A stretch of 64,000 nucleotides of DNA from Flavobacterium sp. 1 (lineage in GTDB: Bacteria; Bacteroidota; Bacteroidia; Flavobacteriales; Flavobacteriaceae), in contig NZ_PGER01000001.1 of assembly GCF_002797935.1 (NCBI RefSeq), forward strand, positions 3,658,001-3,722,000, in the 5' to 3' direction. A program made the position numbers and the translations under genes. Below, in pieces: positions 24,895 through 34,848 of this stretch. The first letter of the stretch is position 1. Every line of letters begins with the position of its first letter. A model generated the notes under the pieces. The model was not told the origin of the DNA. It saw nothing but the letters and a program-made list of their open reading frames with translations, and did not search any database.

Positions 24895-27800
24895 ATGAAA
24901 AAAGCATTCCAATATCTCTTGATAGTAACATTCCTGATACAATCTTGTGCCACTTTCAAACCACAATATAGTTCTGATGCTAAACAGGAAATCTATCCAA
25001 ACGACAAGAAAGTGGTGCATACTTTTTTTCTTGTTGGCGATGCTGGGAATGGTGTGTTTAAGGATACTGTAAACAATCCAAATTCATTGGTAAATTCTAT
25101 AAATTCGGCTACTAAAAACAGCACTTTACTTTTTTTGGGAGACAATATTTATCCGGCTGGAATGCCAAAAACAGATGATAGCAATCGAAAGGATGCCGAA
25201 AAAAAACTGCAAAATCAAATCGATGTTGCGAGTACATTCAAAGGGAAAACTATTTTTATTCCAGGCAATCACGATTGGTATAGCGACGGTGTTCAGGGAC
25301 TAAAAAGTCAGCAGGAATTTGTAGAAAAACAGTTAGGCAAAAAGTCATTTTTACCTAAAAACAGCTGTGCAATAGAAACTGTAAATATTAGCAATGATAT
25401 TGTACTTATCATTGTTGACTCGCAATGGTACATTACCAATTGGGACAAGGAACCCACCATAAATGAAGATTGCGATATAAAAACAAGAACCGCTTTTTTA
25501 GACGAATTCAGAAGCGAAATTAAAAAAGCCAGAGGTAAAACGACTCTTGTAGCCATTCATCATCCTATGTTTAGCAATGGTTCTCATGGCGGACAATATT
25601 CTTTTAAAAGTCATTTACAGCCTTTGCCAGTTTTAGGAAGTTTAAAGAACTTAATTCGGGAAACCAGTGGTATTTCCAATGCCGATTTGCAAAATGATAA
25701 ATACAATGAGTTAAAGAAAAACCTGGTTGCTTCTGCACAGCAAAACGATAAAGTAATTTTTATTTCAGGACACGATCACAATTTGCAGTATATTATTGAA
25801 GACAATTTGCACCAAATCATTAGTGGCTCGGCTTCTAAAATATCAGAAACCCGAAATACAAAAGGAGGTCAGTTTTCCTATGGCGTAAATGGTTATGCCA
25901 TTGTCGATGTTTTTGAGGATGGCTCTTCTTTTGTCCGTTTTATAAATAGTAATGACAACAAAGTAGTTTATCAATCCAATGTGCTGTCGCCTGATACTAA
26001 AAAGCAAAATTTCACCTTTGATGCCAATTTTCCATCCGAAATAAAAAGTAGTATCTATGATATAAAAGCCACCACTAAATCCAATTTTTATAATTTTTTA
26101 TGGGGCAAAAAATATAGGAATACCTACAGCATTCCTGTAACGGCAAAAACTGTAAATCTCGACACTTTATTTGGTGGACTAACACCTGTTAGAAAAGGCG
26201 GTGGAAATCAATCGAAGACATTGCGGTTAAAAACGAAAGACGGAAAACAATATGTCATAAGAGCAATGAAAAAAAATGCGAGCCAATACATTCAATCCGC
26301 TGTTTTCAAAGATCAATATGTCGAAAGTAAATTTAGGAATACTGCTTCCGAAAGTTTGGTAATGGATGTTTTTACGGGTTCGTATCCGTATGCACCATTC
26401 ATAATACCCGATCTTTCAGAAGCTATTGGAGTGTATCATCTGAATCCAAAATTGTATTATATCCCAAAACAAAAAGCATTAGGCGATTTCAATAATGAAT
26501 TTGGAGATGAATTATATCTTTTTGAAGAGCAGGCTTCAGAGGATAATTTTGAACTTGATGTTCCGAATTTTACAGGAAATGTAATCAGTACTGAAGATCT
26601 TATACTCGAATTGCATTCAGACGAAAGCAAGACGGTAGATGAATCAGCCTATATTAGAGCACGGTTATTTGATATGCTAATCAATGATTGGGACAGGCAT
26701 CAAGATCAATGGCGTTGGCTGGAATTTAAAGAAAACGGAAAAACTATTTTCAGACCATTGCCAAGAGACCGAGATCAGGCGTTTTCTAAAATGTCAGATG
26801 GATTTATTTTGGGAACTGCTATAAGATTAATTCCTCCTGCAAAATTATTACGAAAATATAGTGATGATCTCAAAGATGTGAAAGGTTTCAATATAGAACC
26901 TTATCCGCTTGATATTGCCTTTATAAAATCGGCAGATAAAACCATTTGGGATGAGCAGGTTCGTTTGATACAAAACAACCTGACCAATGAAATAATCGAA
27001 AAGTCGTTTCAAAATATTCCGAAAGAAGTAAATGACGAAACGATTACATTCATCAAGCAAACACTTCAGGCAAGAAAGAATAATTTACAGCAAATTTCAG
27101 ACAGGTATTTCAAATTAATCAATAAATATGCAGTTATAACAGCAACAAACAAAGATGATTTAATTAAAATTGAATGTGATGAAAAAGTAACAGTTTCGCT
27201 ATTTCGAAAAAAGAAAAACAATACCAAAGAGTTATTTTTTTACAAAATATACGACCCAAAACTAACTAAAGAACTCTGGATTTATGGACTCGATGACAAG
27301 GATGATTTTGAAATTACAGGTAAGAGCAAGAAAATCAAAATTCGTCTTATTGGTGGGCAAAACAATGACGAATACAGCGTCCAAAATGGCAAAAACATAT
27401 TCATCTACGACTATAAAACCAAAAAGAATACGATTGAAAACACAGATAATGCGACCATAAAATTGAGAGATGATTACGATGTGAACACCTATGATTACAA
27501 GAAATTAAAAACAAATACCAATCAAATTATCCCAATCGTTGGGGCTAATCCAGATGATGGATTGAAAATTGGAGTAAACAATATTTATACGCAATATGGT
27601 TTTGAAAGAAATCCTTTTTCAGCAAGACACCAGTTTAAGGGAGCTTATTATTTTGCAACCAATGGCTATGAATTGAATTATAACGGAGAATTTGCCAATG
27701 TAATTGGAAAACTAAACCTCTTAGTACAATCCAATTTTCAAAGTGCTAATTTCAGTCAGAACTTTTTCGGATATGGAAATGAAACTGTAAATAACGATGA

Positions 27801-28557
27801 CATTTATGGAATGGATTACAATCGGGTCAAAGTCCGTGATTTTGGTATTGCACCATCGCTCGTCTGGAGAGCAAATGGAGGCAGTAATGTATCTTTCGGT
27901 GGATTCTACAAATCAGTAGAAGTCGAAGAAACCCGAGGCAGATTTGTTGATAATAACAGCGAATTATCTCCATCTATTTTTGAAGCCAACCAATTTGCAG
28001 GAGTACGTTCTAAATTTCAATTCGAAAATTATGACAATAAAGCCTATCCTACTATCGGAATGAAAACAGCTGTAGAAGTAGGATTTACAACTAGTCTGGA
28101 AGATTCCAAAAGAAATTTCGTTTATATTATTCCAGAAGTGAGCTTTAACCATAAACTGATTCCGTCGGGGAAATTGGTTTTAGCCACCCAGATAAAAAGC
28201 CGTATTATTTTCAATGATAATTTCGAATTTTATCAGGCATCTTCTATTGGAGGAAATGATGGATTAAGAGGATTCAGGAACCAGCGTTTTACAGGACAAC
28301 AATCTTTATTTCAAAATACCGATATCCGATATACCTTCAATAGTTTAAAAACGGCTCTTCTTCCAATACGAATAGGTATTTACGGAGGATTTGATTATGG
28401 ACGAGTTTGGATAAAAGACGATAATTCTAACAAATGGAACAACTCTTACGGAGGTGGATTTTTCATTAACGGAGTCGAATTATTAACAGCAAATCTTGGA
28501 TTATTCAATTCTATTGATGGTTTAAGAGTTGCTTTTTCATTGGGATTTCAATTTTAA
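24895..28557 (+). CDS. Lipoprotein with phosphoesterase, kinase-like and outer-membrane barrel regions
   Basis: 1220 residues. The N-terminus is a lipoprotein signal (LIQSC, cysteine near residue 18). Residues about 35-350 form a calcineurin-like metallophosphoesterase: GDAG, GDNIYPAG, GNHDWY, HHPMF, GHDHNLQYI. Residues about 440-720 have a kinase-like pattern: K459 in YVIRAMKKN, D600-R-H602 in NDWDRHQDQWRW, and D625-R-D627 in PRDRDQAFSK. The last 350 residues resemble a surface-antigen barrel, ending in GGNDGLRGFRNQRF with a closing aromatic. The kinase comparison (Fam20/CotH-like) is mine. The barrel would place the phosphoesterase in the outer membrane, beside PldA, PAP2 and PPK1. Confidence 0.75.
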   Translation: MKKAFQYLLIVTFLIQSCATFKPQYSSDAKQEIYPNDKKVVHTFFLVGDAGNGVFKDTVNNPNSLVNSINSATKNSTLLFLGDNIYPAGMPKTDDSNRKDAEKKLQNQIDVASTFKGKTIFIPGNHDWYSDGVQGLKSQQEFVEKQLGKKSFLPKNSCAIETVNISNDIVLIIVDSQWYITNWDKEPTINEDCDIKTRTAFLDEFRSEIKKARGKTTLVAIHHPMFSNGSHGGQYSFKSHLQPLPVLGSLKNLIRETSGISNADLQNDKYNELKKNLVASAQQNDKVIFISGHDHNLQYIIEDNLHQIISGSASKISETRNTKGGQFSYGVNGYAIVDVFEDGSSFVRFINSNDNKVVYQSNVLSPDTKKQNFTFDANFPSEIKSSIYDIKATTKSNFYNFLWGKKYRNTYSIPVTAKTVNLDTLFGGLTPVRKGGGNQSKTLRLKTKDGKQYVIRAMKKNASQYIQSAVFKDQYVESKFRNTASESLVMDVFTGSYPYAPFIIPDLSEAIGVYHLNPKLYYIPKQKALGDFNNEFGDELYLFEEQASEDNFELDVPNFTGNVISTEDLILELHSDESKTVDESAYIRARLFDMLINDWDRHQDQWRWLEFKENGKTIFRPLPRDRDQAFSKMSDGFILGTAIRLIPPAKLLRKYSDDLKDVKGFNIEPYPLDIAFIKSADKTIWDEQVRLIQNNLTNEIIEKSFQNIPKEVNDETITFIKQTLQARKNNLQQISDRYFKLINKYAVITATNKDDLIKIECDEKVTVSLFRKKKNNTKELFFYKIYDPKLTKELWIYGLDDKDDFEITGKSKKIKIRLIGGQNNDEYSVQNGKNIFIYDYKTKKNTIENTDNATIKLRDDYDVNTYDYKKLKTNTNQIIPIVGANPDDGLKIGVNNIYTQYGFERNPFSARHQFKGAYYFATNGYELNYNGEFANVIGKLNLLVQSNFQSANFSQNFFGYGNETVNNDDIYGMDYNRVKVRDFGIAPSLVWRANGGSNVSFGGFYKSVEVEETRGRFVDNNSELSPSIFEANQFAGVRSKFQFENYDNKAYPTIGMKTAVEVGFTTSLEDSKRNFVYIIPEVSFNHKLIPSGKLVLATQIKSRIIFNDNFEFYQASSIGGNDGLRGFRNQRFTGQQSLFQNTDIRYTFNSLKTALLPIRIGIYGGFDYGRVWIKDDNSNKWNNSYGGGFFINGVELLTANLGLFNSIDGLRVAFSLGFQF

Positions 28558-28569
28558 AAAGTATTAAAA

Positions 28570-29437
28570 ATGATAAAAGTATTTACATTAGTCGCCATAA
28601 TTTCTTTGTTTTCTTGTGAGAGCAAAAATCAAACAACTCCTTTAAAACAAATAGCTGAATTGCCAAAAGAGTTAAAAGAAGTTTCTGGGATAGCCTATTC
28701 CAACAATTTGATTTACAGTATTGAAGATAGCGGAAACGAAAACCAAGTGACTGTTTTAGATACTTTAGGAACAATCACAAAAAAATTACGATCAACAATA
28801 CGGAAAATATCGATTGGGAAGATGTAATCTTTGATACCAAAGGCAATTTGTACATAGGAGATTTTGGCAACAACGACAATACCCGAAAAGATTTAGCCAT
28901 TTACAAAATTGATCAATCGAATCTGCAAGGAGAAAGTGCTAATGTTGCCTATACAATTTCTTTCGATTATCCAGAACAAACGGAATTTCCACCCAAGAAA
29001 AAAGATTTAATGTTCGACGTTGAAGCTTTTTTGAGTACAATAATCATTTCTATTTGTTCACCAAAAACAGAAGCAAAGGTTTTGATGGTACGAGTTACAT
29101 TTACAAAATCCCCAATACAGCAGGGCATCATCACGCCCAATTAATAAAAACCATTACTACTTGTACCGATTATCAAAACTGTGCTATAACCAGTGCCACA
29201 ATTAGTCCTGATGGTTCCAAATTTGTATTGTTGTCGCATTCTAAAATTTGGCTTTTCGAAAACTATTCTAAAGACAATATTACCGATGGAAAAATGAGCG
29301 AATTAGATTTAGATCACTTTTCTCAAAAGGAAGCCGTTTGTTTCAAAACTAATGAGACTTTACTTATTGCTGACGAAAGAGTCAAAAAAACAGGCGGAAA
29401 TTTATACCAAGTACCCCTGCAATCTTTAAAGAAATAA
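28570..29437 (+). pseudogene. SdiA-regulated-like beta-propeller lipoprotein, two frameshifts
   Basis: Three overlapping frames (28570-28827, 28848-29144 and 29054-29437) together read as one protein of about 290 residues. It starts with a lipoprotein signal (VAIISLFSCES), then KELKEVSGIAYSNNLIYSIEDSGNEN, NIDWEDVIFDTKGNLYIGDFGNNDN and a C-terminal propeller (ERVKKTGGNLYQVP). Such DUF839/SdiA-regulated-like proteins are common in the phylum. One extra A at the A7 run 28779-28785 and one extra T at the T6 run 29027-29032 restore the whole frame. Both changes lengthen a homopolymer by one, so the gene may be intact in the organism. It is 29 bases before the PPK1 gene. Confidence 0.7.
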
Positions 29438-29465
29438 AATTCACTTTTCATCTTATATAAAAATT

Positions 29466-31508
29466 ATGGAGCTAAATTGTACAATTCCATCGGAGATTTC
29501 TTGGCTTTCTTTTAACAGTTGCATTCTGGATGAAGCCAATGATAAAAGTAACCCATTATATGAGCGTATTAAATTTTTAGCCATTCATTCGTCTAATTTA
29601 GATGAATTTTTTAGAGTAAAAATCAATACATTATTACTGGGAAATTCAGAGAAAAAGCACACTTTATTAAATCAAATTTTAGCAGAAGTAAACCGCCAGC
29701 AAAATGAATTTGGTGTAATTTGGAAAAACACAATCGTACCAGAATTAGCCGATAATAAAATTGTTTTGTATGAAAATCAAGAAATCACAAAGGAACATTT
29801 AAACGAAATAGAATATTATTTTAAGAGCATAATCCTTTCTTATATTCAGGTAGTTTACATTTCAGAGAACAATCCTAAACCTTATTTTTTGAATAATCGA
29901 GGATTGTATTTATTGGTAAAATTAAAAGATGTTGCAGGTAATTTCAATTATGCATATCTAAATATTCCTTCCGACAAACTCAATCGTTACAAGCAATTGC
30001 AAAGCCAAAATGACACGAACTACATTATTTCTATTGACACCATCATCAAGAAATGTTTGTCCTTTATATTCCCTTTAGAAGAAGTTATTTCTTGTAATGC
30101 AATAAAATTAAATCGGGATGAAAACTATAAAATTACCGATGAAACTTCAGGAAATTTAATAGCGAAGATAGAAGCCAAAATTGACGAACGAAAATCAGGT
30201 TCAGCAACACGATTTTTGTATGATGCCAGTATGGAATCGGAAACTATTTTGGTTTGTAAAAAAGCCTTTCGATTGCACGATAACGAAATGATTGAAGGAG
30301 GAAGCCATCATAATCTTTTTGATCTATTCCAATTTCCAAATCCAATAAAGCCAAAACTTCAAGGTCAAAATTATCCGCCATTAAAGCATTATCCTTTTGA
30401 AAACAACACTTCTATTTTTGAAATTATTGACAATCAAAATCAATTAATTCATTTTCCTTACCAATCCTATCATTATGTTTTACAGTTTTTCAATCAAGCA
30501 GCAATTCATAAAAATGTTACTGAAATAAAAATTACGTTATACCGAATCTCATCACAATCACTAATTGCTAATGCTTTGATAAGTGCTGCAAAAAACGGCA
30601 AAAAAGTAACTGTTTTTGTAGAAGTCAAAGCCCGATTTGATGAGAATAACAATTTATTTTGGTCTAAAGAAATGAAAAAAGCAGGCATCAAAATTATTTA
30701 CAGTATGCCTAATTTAAAAGTACACGCCAAAGTCGCTCTTGTTACGATGAAAAATGAAGCAGGCAAAAACAAATTTTACAGTTATTTATCCACAGGGAAT
30801 TTTAACGAAAGTACCGCCAGTATTTATTCTGATTTTGGCTTTTTCACTTCTGAAAAAAAATACACAACCGATTTGAAAAAGGTATTTGCATTTTTAAAAA
30901 CCAAGGAAAAAACAGCAACAATAAAAAACCTTTTGGTTGCTGGTTTTAATATGAAAGACAAACTAATCGAATTAATAAACACTGAAATTACGAACAAAAA
31001 AGCGGGGAAAGAAGCATCTATTTTAATAAAAGTAAACGGAGTTGATGAAAAAGAGATTGTCGAAAAACTTATAGAAGCAAGCCAAGCTGGTGTTCAAGTA
31101 ACGCTTTTGGTACGTGGAATTTGCACTTTATTACCTGAAATTAAAAACACCACCGAAAACATAAAAATCTATCGTATTGTGGATATGTTTTTAGAACACG
31201 GCAGAATTTACAAATTTGCCAATGCTGGCAAAGAGAAAATCTACTTATCATCTGCCGATATGTTAAGCAGAAATTTAAACCGGAGAATCGAAGTTGCTTT
31301 CCCAATAAAAGATGAAAATCATATAGCCGAAATCAACACCATAATTCGATTGCAATTAGAAGACAACACCAAAAAAAGAACTATAAATGATAAAGGGTTG
31401 AATGATTCAATTATAGAAAATAAAGATAATCCAAGACGCTCTCAAACAGAAATTTATGACTGGATTGCACAGAAAAATAAAATTTCCCAAACAGCCAATA
31501 TAATATGA
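29466..31508 (+). CDS. ppk1: Polyphosphate kinase 1
   Basis: 680 residues with all four PPK1 regions: an N-terminal helical start (ISWLSFNSCILDEAND...SSNLDEFFRVKI), a central head, and two phospholipase-D-like catalytic domains. The phosphorylated histidine is H420 (KVHAK) and the second catalytic histidine is H578 (FLEHGRIYKF). It makes polyphosphate from ATP at the membrane. The stop overlaps the PAP2 start by 4 bases (ATGA), so the two are coupled. It is embedded among envelope phospholipid and phosphatase genes. Confidence 0.95.
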   Translation: MELNCTIPSEISWLSFNSCILDEANDKSNPLYERIKFLAIHSSNLDEFFRVKINTLLLGNSEKKHTLLNQILAEVNRQQNEFGVIWKNTIVPELADNKIVLYENQEITKEHLNEIEYYFKSIILSYIQVVYISENNPKPYFLNNRGLYLLVKLKDVAGNFNYAYLNIPSDKLNRYKQLQSQNDTNYIISIDTIIKKCLSFIFPLEEVISCNAIKLNRDENYKITDETSGNLIAKIEAKIDERKSGSATRFLYDASMESETILVCKKAFRLHDNEMIEGGSHHNLFDLFQFPNPIKPKLQGQNYPPLKHYPFENNTSIFEIIDNQNQLIHFPYQSYHYVLQFFNQAAIHKNVTEIKITLYRISSQSLIANALISAAKNGKKVTVFVEVKARFDENNNLFWSKEMKKAGIKIIYSMPNLKVHAKVALVTMKNEAGKNKFYSYLSTGNFNESTASIYSDFGFFTSEKKYTTDLKKVFAFLKTKEKTATIKNLLVAGFNMKDKLIELINTEITNKKAGKEASILIKVNGVDEKEIVEKLIEASQAGVQVTLLVRGICTLLPEIKNTTENIKIYRIVDMFLEHGRIYKFANAGKEKIYLSSADMLSRNLNRRIEVAFPIKDENHIAEINTIIRLQLEDNTKKRTINDKGLNDSIIENKDNPRRSQTEIYDWIAQKNKISQTANII

Positions 31509-32257
31509 GAATTTCAAGAAGAATAAGTACCCTAATACTTTTGATGGCATTGCTACAACTCAATGCCCAAAATAGTATAAAAACCGATACACTAAAAACC
31601 GAAAACAAATTTAAAATCAAACAATTCATTATTCCAACCGTATTAATTGCATACGGAACCATAAGCCTAAATAGTAGTATGCTGCATAAAGTTGATGAAG
31701 AAATTAAAGAAGATGTGCAAAAAAACAATAAATACAGATTTGACACTTATATGCTATTTGTGCCTGCAGCATCAGTATATGCACTTAATGCTATGGGCAT
31801 CAAAGGAAAACATAATTTACGGGATAGAAGTATCATTTTAGGAACATCCTATTTAATTATGTTAAGTACAACAATGGGGTTAAAATCGATAACCAAAATC
31901 GAAAGACCAGATGGCAACGATACTAATTCATTTCCATCAGGACATACTGCGGGTGCTTTTGCAGGAGCTGAATTTTTGTGGCAAGAATACAAAGACAAAT
32001 CAATTTGGTATGGCGTTTCAGGATATTTTGTAGCATCGGCAACAGGATTTTCTCGAATCCACAACAATAGGCATTGGTTTTCGGATGTGGCAATGGGAGC
32101 AGGAATTGGAATTTTAAGTACAAAATTAGCCTATCTCGCTTTTCCATACATCAACAACAAATTATTAAAATCAAATAAAAATGAGGGTTCAACAATGATA
32201 GCTCCTTTTTATAACGGAAAAGAAGTAGGAGTTGGAATGATTATGAACTTAAAATAG
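31505..32257 (+). CDS. PAP2-family phosphatase
   Basis: 250 residues with a signal-like N-terminus and the three PAP2 motifs: KSITKIERPDG (KX6RP), PSGHTAG and SRIHNNRHWFSD (SRX5HX3D). It dephosphorylates lipid phosphates or undecaprenyl pyrophosphate on the periplasmic side. It starts in an ATGA overlap with ppk1. A long C-terminal extension (about 30 residues) ends with a short strand-forming stretch. Confidence 0.92.
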   Translation: MRISRRISTLILLMALLQLNAQNSIKTDTLKTENKFKIKQFIIPTVLIAYGTISLNSSMLHKVDEEIKEDVQKNNKYRFDTYMLFVPAASVYALNAMGIKGKHNLRDRSIILGTSYLIMLSTTMGLKSITKIERPDGNDTNSFPSGHTAGAFAGAEFLWQEYKDKSIWYGVSGYFVASATGFSRIHNNRHWFSDVAMGAGIGILSTKLAYLAFPYINNKLLKSNKNEGSTMIAPFYNGKEVGVGMIMNLK

Positions 32258-32275
32258 AAACAAAAAAATAAAACA

Positions 32276-33154
32276 ATGCTTGCCTTTTTACTATACCCAA
32301 TTTCACTAATTCCGTTAAGGATTTTATATCTTTTTTCTGATTTATGTGCTTATTTACTTTATTATGTATTTAAGTATCGCCGTAAAGTAGTAACCGAAAA
32401 CATACATAAATCATTCCCGAATCTAACTGATATTGAAAGAATTAATATTGAGAAAAAATTCTACAATAATTTTTGCGACAATTTTATTGAAACTATAAAA
32501 TTGCTTTCAATTTCAGAAAAAAAATTACAATCTCACATAACGGCAGACTACTCTGAACTAGAAAGAATACTTGCCCAAAATCAAAATTGCCATATCTATT
32601 TAGGACATCAATTCAATTGGGAATGGGCAAATGCACATATTGCATCAGTACTTAAAAAAACAAATGTTGTAGTGGCTTATAAACCTTTAAGAAGTCGTTT
32701 AGCAAATGATTTGATGCTGAAAATAAGGAGTCGTTTTGGCTCAAAAATGGTAGCTTCAAAAAATATGAAAAAAGAAATGCTGGCGTTTTTAGATAAACAA
32801 CATATTTTAATATTGGTTGCAGATCAAAACCCAAAAGTTCCACAAAAAAGTTTTTGGACTTCATTTTTATCCCAAAGAACAGCTTTTTTGAGCGGTACCG
32901 AATTAAATACAGCACATTATAAAACCCCAAGCCTTTTTGCAAATATTATCCGTGAAGAAAGAGGACATTATAAATTTGTTTTAGAACCACTTTTTTACTT
33001 TTCAGAACCTTATAAAACTGGAATTATAACTAGTGCTTTTACAAAAAAACTGAAAAATGCAATTATGACAAATCCCGAAAATTATCTCTGGAGTCATAAG
33101 CGTTGGAAACATACCTACAAAAATGAGTACAAAAAAAGGTGGATTGATTCCTAA
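32276..33154 (+). CDS. LpxL/HtrB-like lipid A biosynthesis acyltransferase
   Basis: 292 residues. One N-terminal membrane helix (MLAFLLYPISLIPLRILYLFSDLCAYLLY), then the acyltransferase signature LGHQFNWEWAN with HX4E, and FDxxP-like and VADQNPKVPQ blocks. It would transfer an acyl chain to lipid A or another lipid in the inner membrane. It lies 18 bases after the PAP2 gene, in the same operon direction. Confidence 0.9.
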   Translation: MLAFLLYPISLIPLRILYLFSDLCAYLLYYVFKYRRKVVTENIHKSFPNLTDIERINIEKKFYNNFCDNFIETIKLLSISEKKLQSHITADYSELERILAQNQNCHIYLGHQFNWEWANAHIASVLKKTNVVVAYKPLRSRLANDLMLKIRSRFGSKMVASKNMKKEMLAFLDKQHILILVADQNPKVPQKSFWTSFLSQRTAFLSGTELNTAHYKTPSLFANIIREERGHYKFVLEPLFYFSEPYKTGIITSAFTKKLKNAIMTNPENYLWSHKRWKHTYKNEYKKRWIDS

Positions 33155-33201
33155 TTCTACTTTTCAAAGAATCTAAAAAAAATCTATAAATATATTTCAA
33201 A

Positions 33202-33570
33202 ATGAAAAAAAATATTTTCTTAATTATTGTATGTCTTTGTACTAATATAAAAGCACAAGGACAAGATAGTTTTTTAGGATTTTGGGCAAATGAAGATACA
33301 ACACAAATCATTAAAATTTACAAAAGTGAAAAGTCCTATTATGGCAAAATGGTATATCTCAAAAATAAAGACGCGAAAGAGTTTAAATACGAAATTGTAC
33401 TCATTCAAGTAAAAAAGAAGAACAAAAAACTTTACACCGGAAGATACTATGATAATAGTTTAAATCAAGAGTATGAGGTAAAACTCGAATTAGAAAATGA
33501 TAAAACAATAAATTTCACTGGATTTTATGGTATTTCAAATATTTTTAGCGTTTGGCATAGGATGCTGTAA
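33202..33570 (+). CDS. DUF2147 family secreted protein
   Basis: 122 residues with a signal peptide (KKNIFLIIVCLCTNIKAQG) and the DUF2147 start DSFLGFWANEDTTQIIKIYKSEKSYYGKMVYLKNKD, ending in FTGFYGISNIFSVWHRM. Family members are small exported beta-rich proteins of unknown function. It is the last gene of the envelope cluster and its end is 17 bases from the RteC-like gene. Confidence 0.85.
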   Translation: MKKNIFLIIVCLCTNIKAQGQDSFLGFWANEDTTQIIKIYKSEKSYYGKMVYLKNKDAKEFKYEIVLIQVKKKNKKLYTGRYYDNSLNQEYEVKLELENDKTINFTGFYGISNIFSVWHRML

Positions 33571-33587
33571 ATTAAATACATACTAAT

Positions 33588-34010
33588 TTGAACACAAAAA
33601 CAAACAAATTACTATCGGAATTAAACGAGCAACTAAACTTTATTGATTTAGAGATTGACGACACCATTAAACGATATGCGAAAGCCATAGAAATTACAAT
33701 CAAATCTGTGCAGAAACTAAAAATTCTATTCATTAAAGAAAACATCAAAAACCAAGAACAGGAAATTGATTTTTTCAAAAATATAAAACCAAAGTTTACT
33801 TCAAAATTCATCTTTTACGACATAATCTATAAAATCGAAACCAAAAAACCGTATGGTGGCGAACGGGTTGTGAAAAAATACCTCAATAACGAACTCGACA
33901 AACTAAAACGCTATTTCGACAATAATTTAGAATTTTACTTGACCGAACAAGTAAAAAAACACTTCATTGACATTGAGCTTCCCCAAATAGCTTCTAACTT
34001 TTTGGGGTAG
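33588..34010 (+). pseudogene. rteC: RteC domain protein, C-terminally truncated
   Basis: 140 residues from a TTG start. The N-terminal RteC domain is clear: KLLSELNEQLNFIDLEIDDTIKRYAKAIEITI, NQEQEIDFFKNIKPKFTSKFIFYDIIYKIETKKPYGG. Full-length RteC is roughly twice as long; after NNLEFY the sequence diverges into a short unrelated tail. RteC controls excision of CTnDOT-type elements, so truncation may have fixed the island in place. The TTG start is in the usual position for RteC. Confidence 0.7.
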
Positions 34011-34229
34011 TGCTTTTTTGTCGATTTTTTCGCCATTAGAAAATCAGAGAAAGTTTTTTTTTAAAAGAATCGGTTTATTATCTCTTCATTCATACTGCAA
34101 AAGCAAAAATTCTTTAATATATTAATTTCCTACGCATGAACTTTTAGTGCCTAAAAGCGACCCAAAGCGCCACTTTTAAGCAACGAAAAAGATTGCACCA
34201 TAGCTTAGCTCACAACTTAACAATTAAAA

Positions 34230-34517
34230 ATGAGAGGTGCGATGATGAACGACAATATAAATAAAGATGATTTAAGGCAATTTGGTCTATTGCTTGTAGA
34301 CCAGTTCAAACAAATTATAAAGAACAACCAGAATAAAGACGATGACCACCTAAATCCAGAATGGATTAAAAGCCGTGTTGTCAAGAAACTGATGGATATG
34401 TCAGCAGCATCGTTACAGAATCTCCGGATTACGGGAAAAGTGCGCTTCAAAAAAGTTTTAGGATCTTACTATTACAACAAATCAGATTTAATAAATCTGT
34501 TCAACGATACAAAATAA
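34230..34517 (+). CDS. Helix-turn-helix (excisionase-like) protein
   Basis: 95 residues, with VVKKLMDMSAASLQNLRITGKVRFKKVLGSYYYNKSDLINLF, the layout of the small excisionase or MerR-like helix-turn-helix proteins that accompany Bacteroidota integrases. The 34011-34229 gap shows only AT-rich DNA. It likely aids excision of the element with the integrase at 34849-36240. The next ORF begins 1 base after its stop. Confidence 0.65.
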   Translation: MRGAMMNDNINKDDLRQFGLLLVDQFKQIIKNNQNKDDDHLNPEWIKSRVVKKLMDMSAASLQNLRITGKVRFKKVLGSYYYNKSDLINLFNDTK

Positions 34518-34518
34518 T

Positions 34519-34818
34519 ATGAAACCGAAAAAGGTTTTAAAGTCCCTTTCAATTTTGGAAGCGGACCACAAACTTAATGTTTGGCACTTTGCGCTCTTAA
34601 GTGCAATTCTTTGTCTCGCTTATAAGCAAGGACAGACTAGGATCATTAAAGTGAGTCGTAGCAAGATAATGTCACTATCACATATTAGCACAATCCCAAC
34701 CTATCATAAATACTTTAAGGAGTTGCAGCAAATGGGCTATATTAATTACAGACCATCCTATCATCCAGGATATCGAAGCGAAGTGGAAATAACAATAAAG
34801 CCTCACGATTTATCTTAA
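34519..34818 (+). CDS. Small winged-helix-like protein of mobile element
   Basis: 99 residues, no confident family name. WHFALLSAILCLAYKQGQTR and IMSLSHISTIPTYHKYFKELQQMGYINYRPSYHP have the form of a winged helix (recognition-helix SHISTIPTYHKYF, then a wing). It is cotranscribed with the helix-turn-helix gene, just before the convergent integrase. It is probably an element regulator; this is inferred from context. Confidence 0.55.
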   Translation: MKPKKVLKSLSILEADHKLNVWHFALLSAILCLAYKQGQTRIIKVSRSKIMSLSHISTIPTYHKYFKELQQMGYINYRPSYHPGYRSEVEITIKPHDLS

Positions 34819-34848
34819 GTGTTCCTTGGTAATATTAAAATGCTTTTA

